A stretch of 64,000 nucleotides of DNA from JAABPW01 sp037132275 (GTDB lineage: Bacteria > Verrucomicrobiota > Kiritimatiellia > CAIKKV01 > CAITUY01). The stretch is from positions 13,956 to 77,955 of the forward strand of contig JBAXPK010000002.1 of NCBI GenBank assembly GCA_037132275.1, written 5' to 3'. The position numbers and the translations under genes were made by a program. The notes below the pieces were generated by a model. The model worked only from the letters and a program-made list of their open reading frames with translations. It was not told the DNA's origin and made no database searches. Of the stretch, positions 57,976 to 64,000 are shown one piece after another. Position 1 is the stretch's first letter. Each line of letters opens with the position of its first letter.

Positions 57976-59069
57976 TGATCGACAGCAGCCAGATTGAGAT
58001 GAACGAGCTTCTCCAGCTCGTCGTGGATGAAGGCGCGTCAGATTTACATCTGGCTGTGGGTGTTCCCCCGGTTTTACGTATTCATGGACGCATGCAGGCG
58101 ATTGATGCCACGATCCTTAAGGCGGAGGACACCGAGCGTTTTATGAAGAGCATCACGTCTGAGGACCATCAACAGCGTATCCGGGAGGGAGGGGGAACCG
58201 ATTTCGGATTCGGCTTCGGCACGGCGGCGCGTTTTCGTGTCAGCGTCCTGAAGACCAAGGGTACCGTCGGGATGGTGCTGCGCCAAATCCCATCCAAGTT
58301 GATGTCGCTCGATGCCATCGGACTGCCTGCCCAGATCAAGGAAATGATTTTCCGGCCCCGGGGCCTGATCTTGGTGACAGGCCCCACCGGGTCCGGCAAA
58401 ACCACCACGCTTGCCTCGATGCTTGACCTGATCAATGAGGAGCGTGATGCTCACATCATCACGGTCGAAGACCCCATTGAATATTATCACCCCCATAAAA
58501 AATCAGTGGTGACCCAGCGTGAGATTGGCGTGGACGTGCCGAGTTTCAGTGAGGCCCTGCGTCGCGCTCTACGTCAGGATCCGGATGTGATCCTTGTGGG
58601 CGAAATGCGCGACTTGGAAACCATGACGGCGGCGATCACGGCGGCGGAAACGGGCCACCTGGTGTTTGCCACGCTGCACACCACGGGCGCCGCCCGGACG
58701 GTGGATCGAATCGTGGATGCCTTTCCCATGGGGCAGCAGTCTCAAGTACGGACTCAGTTGGCCTCCGGGATTGTCGCGGTGGTTTCGCAGCTTCTGCTGG
58801 TGCGTGCTGATGGTCCAGGGCGCGTCGCCGCCTTTGAGATCATGATTTCCACCCCGGCCATTCAGGCTCTAATTCGCGAAAGCAAGACATACCGGATCAC
58901 ATCGGAAATCCAAACGGGCGCCAAATGGGGCATGATCACGCTCGACGCCCACCTTATGGCACTTTATCAGGCCGGCAGGATTTCCTACGAAGACTTGATA
59001 ACAAAGGCCCAGGATCCCGATTCGATAGTGACGAAGCTGGAAGAGGCTCATAAAGGCAAGAAAAGGTAA
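57975..59069 (+). CDS. pilT: Type IV pilus retraction ATPase PilT
   Basis: Retraction motor, 364 residues. DEGASDLHLAVGVPPVLRIHG at the N terminus, Walker A TGPTGSGKTTTLASML (about 134-149), VEDPIEYYH, VLVGEMRDLETM, FATLHTTGAARTVDRI and the late AIQALIRESKTYRI in place of the usual AIRNLIREGK. It is sandwiched between two pilB genes; the stop of pilB1 overlaps its start by one base, and pilB2 starts 7 bases after it. Confidence 0.93.
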   Translation: MIDSSQIEMNELLQLVVDEGASDLHLAVGVPPVLRIHGRMQAIDATILKAEDTERFMKSITSEDHQQRIREGGGTDFGFGFGTAARFRVSVLKTKGTVGMVLRQIPSKLMSLDAIGLPAQIKEMIFRPRGLILVTGPTGSGKTTTLASMLDLINEERDAHIITVEDPIEYYHPHKKSVVTQREIGVDVPSFSEALRRALRQDPDVILVGEMRDLETMTAAITAAETGHLVFATLHTTGAARTVDRIVDAFPMGQQSQVRTQLASGIVAVVSQLLLVRADGPGRVAAFEIMISTPAIQALIRESKTYRITSEIQTGAKWGMITLDAHLMALYQAGRISYEDLITKAQDPDSIVTKLEEAHKGKKR

Positions 59070-59076
59070 TTGATTC

Positions 59077-60789
59077 ATGCCGGATCTTCATCATAACGAA
59101 CTGATTCTTCAGTTACTTGAGTCGAATGGGCTGGTCACCTCTGAACAGCTTCGTGAGATTGATGACGAGCATCAGCGCAGCGGAAAGCCGGTGCGGGAAA
59201 TTGTCATCAATATGGATCTCTGCCCGGAAGACACTCTTCTGCAAATGATCGCCGAGAATCTCGGAATCCGGGTGGTCAATCTTCCGGCGACGGATATCCC
59301 TCCCGACGTGGTCCATTCCATTTCCGCCAGCGTGGCACGGATGTACATGGTTGTCCCCGTGGATAAGGGAATCAATTCGGTCACCTTGGCGACCTACGAT
59401 CTAATGAGTCCAGCGACGATCGACGAGTTGTCGTTTGTGCTGTCCAAGGATATTTCGCTTGTGATGGCGCGAGAGGAAGATATCCGGGCACATGTTAATC
59501 AACTCTACGGGGACGATAGTACCTCCGTGAGCGAAATGCTTAATGCCTTGGAATCCGAAATCGAGCAGGCGGATAAATTTCTTGAACTCAATGCCACCCA
59601 GGAAGATGCGCGCGGCGTTGAGGAGGCCGCTGGCTCGGCGCCGGTGATCCGCTTTGTAAACCTGGTGCTTTATCAAGCTGTGCAGGACAGGGCTTCGGAT
59701 ATTCACTTTGAACCCTTTGAGAGCGAATTCAAGATCCGTTACCGGGTGGATGGCGCTTTGTATGAAATGGCGCCGCCACCGAAACGTCTGGCGCTTCCGG
59801 TTATTTCCCGCCTCAAAGTGATGTCGGGCCTGAATATTGCCGAGCGGCGTCTGCCCCAGGATGGCCGTATTCAGCTTACGATAGGGGGCCGCCAGATCGA
59901 TTTTCGTGTTTCGTGTCTTCCAACCCAGTTCGGTGAAAGCGTCGTGCTCCGTGTGTTGGATCGCGGCGTGGTGTCGCTTGATCTTGACAATTTGGGGATG
60001 CCTGACGACATCCTGCAGCAGTTCCTGCTTGATCTCGATAAACCGAACGGAATCATCGTTGTTACCGGACCCACCGGGTCAGGAAAGACGACCACGCTGT
60101 ATTCCGCCTTGCGCCGTTTGAACACCACGGAATCCAAGCTATTGACGGCGGAAGATCCAGTGGAATACGAGATTGATGGCATCATTCAGGTGCCAGTCAA
60201 TGAGGCGATTGGAAACTCGTTTGAGCGCGTTTTGCGCGCCTTTCTTCGCCAGGATCCGGATATTCTGATGATCGGTGAAATTCGTGATTTAATTACGGCG
60301 CATATCGCCATTCATGCCTCTCTAACCGGTCATCTGGTGTTCAGTACCCTGCATACCAACGACGCCGCCGGCGCGGTGACCCGTCTGATTGATATGGAAG
60401 TCGAACCCTACCTGATTTCCTCAACCATGGAAGCGGTCATCGGGCAGCGTCTGGTTCGCAGGGTGTGTGACCATTGCAAGACGGCCTTTAAGCCCGAAGA
60501 TCGGATGCTGGAACGGCTGGGCATGACGAGGCAGGATGCCGGCGACCAGAACTTCTACTACGGAACCGGCTGCGGACAATGTAATAACACCGGATACAAG
60601 GGGCGAAAAGGGATATACGAATACCTGAGTATTTCCGATCCGGTTCGTGAATTGATCAACCAGCGCCAGCCGACTCTGGTGATCAGGGATCAGGCCATCA
60701 AGATGGGGATGCGCACCTTGCGCCAGGACGGAATCAAAAACATTCTCGACGGCCATACGACGGTCGAGGAAGTGCTGCGGTATACATAA
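59077..60789 (+). CDS. pilB: Type IV pilus extension ATPase PilB (second copy)
   Basis: 570-residue PilB paralogue with canonical motifs: MshEN domains (about 1-150, ENLGIRVVNLPATDIPPDV), Walker A TGPTGSGKTTTLYSAL (about 329-344), RQDPDILMIGEIRD (intact where copy 1 is altered), LHTNDAAGAVTRLID and zinc cysteines CDHC/CGQC. A Glu/Asp-rich linker at about 150-180 is longer than in copy 1. May drive a different pilus or secretion system, or work with copy 1. No pilC gene follows; trxB does. Confidence 0.92.
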   Translation: MPDLHHNELILQLLESNGLVTSEQLREIDDEHQRSGKPVREIVINMDLCPEDTLLQMIAENLGIRVVNLPATDIPPDVVHSISASVARMYMVVPVDKGINSVTLATYDLMSPATIDELSFVLSKDISLVMAREEDIRAHVNQLYGDDSTSVSEMLNALESEIEQADKFLELNATQEDARGVEEAAGSAPVIRFVNLVLYQAVQDRASDIHFEPFESEFKIRYRVDGALYEMAPPPKRLALPVISRLKVMSGLNIAERRLPQDGRIQLTIGGRQIDFRVSCLPTQFGESVVLRVLDRGVVSLDLDNLGMPDDILQQFLLDLDKPNGIIVVTGPTGSGKTTTLYSALRRLNTTESKLLTAEDPVEYEIDGIIQVPVNEAIGNSFERVLRAFLRQDPDILMIGEIRDLITAHIAIHASLTGHLVFSTLHTNDAAGAVTRLIDMEVEPYLISSTMEAVIGQRLVRRVCDHCKTAFKPEDRMLERLGMTRQDAGDQNFYYGTGCGQCNNTGYKGRKGIYEYLSISDPVRELINQRQPTLVIRDQAIKMGMRTLRQDGIKNILDGHTTVEEVLRYT

Positions 60790-60791
60790 TT

Positions 60792-61715
60792 ATGGAAAAA
60801 GTAATCATCATAGGCACAGGGCCGGCGGGATTAACCGCCGCCATTTATCTTGCGCGTGCCAATTTGAAGCCGGTGGTTATTGACGGGATCCAGCCGGGTG
60901 GTCAATTGACCACCACGACCGATGTGGAGAACTTCCCGGGTTTCCCCGAGGGAATTGATGGAACCCTGCTGGTTATGAAGATGCGGGAACAGGCTGGGCG
61001 GTTTGGGGCGAGGTTTGTGACCGGTTCTGTTGTGAAGGCTGATTTTTCGGGCAATGCACGCAAGCTGACTTTGGAGGATGGGCAGGTGTTGGAGGCGGTT
61101 TCGATCATTGTCGCCTCTGGCGCGCAAGCGATGTATCTGGGAATTGAGTCCGAAACGAAACTGATGGGGCGTGGCGTCTCCGCCTGCGCAACCTGTGACG
61201 GCGCCTTATATCGCGATGTGCCGGTGGCCGTAGTGGGGGGCGGTGATACGGCAATGGAGGAGGCCCTTTTCCTCACGCGGTTTGCCTCCAAGGTTTCTCT
61301 CATTCACCGCCGAGATGAGTTTCGCGCTTCCAAAATTATGTCCGACCGCGTCAAAAATCATCCCAAAATTGAGATCCATTGGAATTCGGTTGTCAGTGAG
61401 GTGTTGGATGTATCGAAGAACGAAGTAACGGGGCTTCGCTTGAAAAACGTCAAGACGGGCGTGCAATCCGAAATCCCGGTGATGGCCATGTTTGCAGCCA
61501 TTGGTCACGAGCCCAATACCAAGCCTTTCAAGGGACTTCTGGACATGAATGAGAAAGGGTATCTGATCACCCAGCATACCGTGACCAATGTGACCGGTGT
61601 TTTTGCCGCCGGTGATGTACAGGATGCCCATTACCGCCAGGCGGTCACCGCCGCCGGCTCAGGCTGCATGGCCGCCCTTGAGTCCGAGCGCTATATCGGC
61701 AGTCTGGGCGGGTAA
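60792..61715 (+). CDS. trxB: Thioredoxin reductase
   Basis: FAD/NADPH flavoenzyme that reduces thioredoxin. FAD site IIGTGPAGLTAAIYLARAN, redox Cys pair CATCDG (about residues 133-138), NADP site VVGGGDTAMEEALFL with HRRDEFRASKI, and the closing AAGDVQDAHYRQAVTAAGSG. 307 residues, normal. 2 bases after the pilB2 stop, so it may be read from the same transcript. Confidence 0.95.
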   Translation: MEKVIIIGTGPAGLTAAIYLARANLKPVVIDGIQPGGQLTTTTDVENFPGFPEGIDGTLLVMKMREQAGRFGARFVTGSVVKADFSGNARKLTLEDGQVLEAVSIIVASGAQAMYLGIESETKLMGRGVSACATCDGALYRDVPVAVVGGGDTAMEEALFLTRFASKVSLIHRRDEFRASKIMSDRVKNHPKIEIHWNSVVSEVLDVSKNEVTGLRLKNVKTGVQSEIPVMAMFAAIGHEPNTKPFKGLLDMNEKGYLITQHTVTNVTGVFAAGDVQDAHYRQAVTAAGSGCMAALESERYIGSLGG

Positions 61716-61739
61716 ATAGCACTGTGTAGGAGTCTGGTT

Positions 61740-62300
61740 TTGCGCATTACGATCCTTAGTCTCGGTTTGTTGGCCATCCTTGGACTCGGCTTGATGATGG
61801 CTTACCGGTTTGAGTTGGACTCTTACCGGAACCGCGAATGGATTGCTGCCGCTGCTACACGTTACCAGGTTCCTCCCAAACTCGTCGCTGCGGTGATTTG
61901 GCAGGAAACCCGATTCAATCCTATCTGCCGGGGAAAAGCCGGGGAAATTGGATTGATGCAAGTGATGCCCGGTAGTGCCCGCGAATGGGCGAAGGCCGAG
62001 CATATCGCTGCGTTTGATGCGGAAAGCCTGCTTGATCCTGCAACCAATACCATGGCAGGAACGTGGTATCTGGGGCGGGCTATTAATCGCTGGCGTGCCC
62101 ACTCCGATCCGTTTCCATACGCCTTGGCGGAGTACAATGCCGGCCGGGCCAATGCCCTTAGGTGGGAGCGAGGTGCCACTCTTAATTCTGGTGAGTTCAC
62201 AAGCACCATCGACTATCCGACAACCCGTGCTTATGTGCGCGCGATTCTTCTGAATTACCGTACGTTTGGACAACCCTGGAAACGGTGGGGAAACAAGTAA
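61740..62300 (+). CDS. Lytic transglycosylase (SLT family)
   Basis: Peptidoglycan-cleaving enzyme of 186 residues. N-terminal membrane anchor (about 1-22, ILSLGLLAILGLGLMMAY), then the SLT domain: VAAVIWQETRFNPICRG with catalytic Glu, GEIGLMQVMPGSA, LDPATNTMAGTWYLG and ALAEYNAGRANALRW. TTG start at 61740 gives the anchor; no nearer ATG does. Resembles MltE/Slt-type enzymes of short length. Function in pilus insertion through the cell wall is possible but only by position. Confidence 0.88.
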   Translation: MRITILSLGLLAILGLGLMMAYRFELDSYRNREWIAAAATRYQVPPKLVAAVIWQETRFNPICRGKAGEIGLMQVMPGSAREWAKAEHIAAFDAESLLDPATNTMAGTWYLGRAINRWRAHSDPFPYALAEYNAGRANALRWERGATLNSGEFTSTIDYPTTRAYVRAILLNYRTFGQPWKRWGNK

Positions 62301-62304
62301 TAGC

Positions 62305-62721
62305 GTGAAAAGTTATCGGAAAGAATTGTGGTTTTGCACAACATCCCGCAGGGACTATATCAATATCACGCCTCATGTGGAGGCGTGCCTGGCCGAAAGC
62401 GGTGTAGAGGAAGGGCTTGTTCTGGTCAATGCGATGCACATAACCGCCAGTGTGTTTATCAACGACGATGAATCCGGGCTACAGGCCGATTTTGAAACCT
62501 GGCTGGAAACATTAGCACCTGAAAAGCCGCATTCCCAGTATGCCCATAATGGGGGTGAGGATAATGCCGATGCCCACCTCAAGCGGCAGATCATGGGCCG
62601 GGAAGTGGTGGTAGCCATCACCGGGGGCGCCCTGGATCTCGGCCCCTGGGAGCAGATATTCTACGGTGAATTTGACGGCAAGCGCCGCAAGCGCATCTTG
62701 GTCAAGATCATAGGCGAGTAA
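62305..62721 (+). CDS. YjbQ family (UPF0047) protein
   Basis: 138-residue protein of the YjbQ family, whose E. coli member has reported thiamine-phosphate synthase side activity. KELWFCTTSRRDYINIT, GLVLVNAMHITASVFIND, HLKRQIMGREVVVAIT and LGPWEQIFYGEFDG, all with the conserved His/Glu. GTG 62305 starts 5 bases after the upstream stop; a TTG further upstream would overlap that gene. Physiological role unsettled. Confidence 0.9.
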   Translation: MKSYRKELWFCTTSRRDYINITPHVEACLAESGVEEGLVLVNAMHITASVFINDDESGLQADFETWLETLAPEKPHSQYAHNGGEDNADAHLKRQIMGREVVVAITGGALDLGPWEQIFYGEFDGKRRKRILVKIIGE

Positions 62722-62748
62722 TAATATTTCGGAAGGAAGGGATATTTA

Positions 62749-63717
62749 ATGAATCTATTGGGAATTGATATCGGAGGAACCAAGACGGCGGTATGCATCG
62801 GGAATGAAAAAGGGGCGATTGTTGCCTCCCAGCGCATGCCCTCAACGTCGGAATCCATTGAATCGTACCGTCATGACATGATTGCGCTGTGCCGCGCCGT
62901 GATTGAAAAGGCCGGATTGACGGCCGATCAACTAGATGCCATCGGAATCTCGGCGCCCGGGCCTCTGGATTGTAAACGCGGTATCCTGATTGCGCCCCCC
63001 AATAATCCCGGGTGGCATAAGGTCCCGATTGTGGAGATGGTAAGGAATGCGTTCAAGGTGCCTGTTTTTTTAAATAATGATGCCAATGCCTGCGCGTTGG
63101 CCGAAATGTTGTTTGGTCAGTATAAAGGCACTAAAAACTTGTTATATCTGACCTTCAGTACCGGCATGGGAGGGGGAATCATTGCCAATGGGGACTTAAT
63201 TCAGGGTGTCACGGATGCAGGTGGCGAGGTCGGTCATTTTGTATTGGATCCCAATGGCCCTGTTTGCGGGTGTGGTCAAAAGGGATGCTGGGAAGCGTAT
63301 GTTGGTGGCCGCGCGCTGGCTAGGCTGTTAAAGGGTAAAATCCAAGCCGGAAATATCAAGACCTCCATCGTTGATAAAGCTGGCGGCTTGGAAGGAATTG
63401 ATATGAAGGCATTTGAGGCGGCCGCCCGGGAAGGGGATCCCTTTGCGGTGGCCGAGTGGGATCAATTAGCGGAGCGCATGGCGCAGGGGATGGGCGGCCT
63501 GATCATGGTGTTGAATCCGGACGTTGTTATTCTTGGAACCATAGCTATTCATTGTGGTGACTTCATTATGAAGCCGATTCTGGAGAAAATTCCGAAATAC
63601 ACATGGGAATGGCCGCTGAAAGCCTGTACTATTGCATCCAGTTCGCTGGGCGAAAAAATCGGCGATTTAGCCTCCTTGGGGGTGGCGTTGACGGGTGTGA
63701 GAAAAAAGGCCGTATAA
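62749..63717 (+). CDS. ROK family sugar kinase (glucokinase-like)
   Basis: 322-residue cytosolic kinase. Phosphate-1 motif LGIDIGGTKTAVCIG, sugar-binding APGPLDCKRG, FLNNDANACALAE, catalytic-region GMGGGIIANG, GEVGHFVLDP and the ROK zinc motif CGCGQKGCWEAYVGG. Phosphorylates glucose or a related hexose; repressor ROKs have an HTH domain, which is absent. RBS GGAAGGAAGGG upstream. Not obviously linked to the pilin genes that follow. Confidence 0.92.
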   Translation: MNLLGIDIGGTKTAVCIGNEKGAIVASQRMPSTSESIESYRHDMIALCRAVIEKAGLTADQLDAIGISAPGPLDCKRGILIAPPNNPGWHKVPIVEMVRNAFKVPVFLNNDANACALAEMLFGQYKGTKNLLYLTFSTGMGGGIIANGDLIQGVTDAGGEVGHFVLDPNGPVCGCGQKGCWEAYVGGRALARLLKGKIQAGNIKTSIVDKAGGLEGIDMKAFEAAAREGDPFAVAEWDQLAERMAQGMGGLIMVLNPDVVILGTIAIHCGDFIMKPILEKIPKYTWEWPLKACTIASSSLGEKIGDLASLGVALTGVRKKAV

Positions 63718-63772
63718 ATCAGCTATTTACTTACAATAAACGGTATCTTATTCTCGTTATAGATAAATAGGA

Positions 63773-63961
63773 ATGATCCACTTCATGAAGCCATCGGGAT
63801 TAAGGTATGTCTTGGGCTCCCACTCGGGGCAGGCGATTGTGGAGTATGTTGTGATTGCGGGTATGTTGCTGGCAGCCTTGGCGATTCTGGCTCTATTCCT
63901 TGGAACATTTACACAGTTTGGGACGAGGGTGTTGAATTTGGTGGGGTCTGAGTATCCATAA
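63773..63961 (+). CDS. flp: Flp-type pilin
   Basis: 62-residue prepilin. Leader ends HSG; predicted cleavage HSG|QAIVEY places Glu +5 and Tyr +6, then a hydrophobic helix (VVIAGMLLAALAILALFLG) and a short hydrophilic tail. This is the classic major Flp pilin size and pattern. ATG 63773 or 63785 may be the start. It likely opens a second Flp/Tad gene group that continues beyond the window, about 50 kb from the pilin at 13542. Confidence 0.85.
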   Translation: MIHFMKPSGLRYVLGSHSGQAIVEYVVIAGMLLAALAILALFLGTFTQFGTRVLNLVGSEYP

Positions 63962-63971
63962 GGAGGACGCA

Positions 63972-64000
63972 ATGCAGAAAAATAGAAAAAACGGGCAAGG
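63972..64000 (+). CDS. Start of probable pilin or TadE-like gene, truncated by window edge
   Basis: ATG 63972 follows a strong AGGAGG (63961-63966) and begins MQKNRKNGQ before the window ends. The NGQ resembles the basic leader and Ser-Gly-Gln of the preceding Flp pilin, so another pilin or pseudopilin is likely. Only nine codons are visible. Confidence 0.5.

Noticed and set aside
1..64000. CRISPR arrays, insertion sequences, prophage or toxin-antitoxin genes
   Set aside because: Looked for and not seen: no repeat-spacer series, transposase or integrase motifs. The window reads as ordinary chromosome with a pilus cluster.

Overview
The window is a dense, chromosomal stretch (about 56% GC by eye) from a Gram-negative bacterium. 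Outer-membrane secretin, a porin, lipoproteins, Tad and type IV pilus parts all point to a two-membrane cell. A Minf_1886-family protein, a small proline/tryptophan-rich lipoprotein, a CbiR-like cobamide hydrolase next to cobU and several FHA proteins suggest the PVC group (Verrucomicrobiota/Kiritimatiellota/Lentisphaerota). That placement is inference from gene content, not from a marker gene.

Layout. 1-13.8 kb: a Tad (Flp) pilus cluster on the + strand: prepilin peptidase (cut by the left edge), two TadE-like and one TadG-like pseudopilins, CpaB, secretin, an FHA-TadA fusion ATPase, TadB, TadC, two large FHA membrane proteins and a pilin. 13.8-18.3 kb, - strand: M16 protease, Minf_1886 protein, HIT protein and a QueG-like Fe-S protein. 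18.4-20.4 kb, + strand: rubrerythrin, an ECF sigma factor and two small envelope proteins. 20.4-22.4 kb: glycine-zipper lipoprotein, tRNA-Leu(UAA) and a zinc phospholipase C-like exported protein.

22.6-33.6 kb: a double phosphate-uptake locus: porin, pstS-pstC-pstA-pstB-phoU, then a second pstS-pstC-pstA-pstB-pstB-phoU. Near-identical three-fold 11-bp repeats (candidate Pho boxes) precede each half. The two PstB copies of the second half have lost complementary catalytic motifs, as if they form an asymmetric ATPase heterodimer; this is the most unusual feature of the window. 33.6-38.6 kb, - strand operon: ugd, L,D-transpeptidase, crcB, DUF190, CbiR-like, cobU, FHA protein.

38.8-54 kb: coiled-coil membrane protein and small lipoprotein, asd, a YihY/cyclic-nucleotide-binding fusion, a stand-alone IMP cyclohydrolase, queD-queE-queC, a histidine kinase/response-regulator pair with degenerate receivers, YceH family, M42 peptidase, an RdgC-like protein, archease-RtcB. 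53-56.2 kb: gatCAB. 56.3-60.8 kb: pilB-pilT-pilB. 60.8-63.7 kb: trxB, lytic transglycosylase, YjbQ-family protein, ROK kinase. The right edge enters another Flp pilin group. Genes are tightly packed: no gap exceeds 300 bases, and tail-to-tail neighbours overlap or nearly touch.
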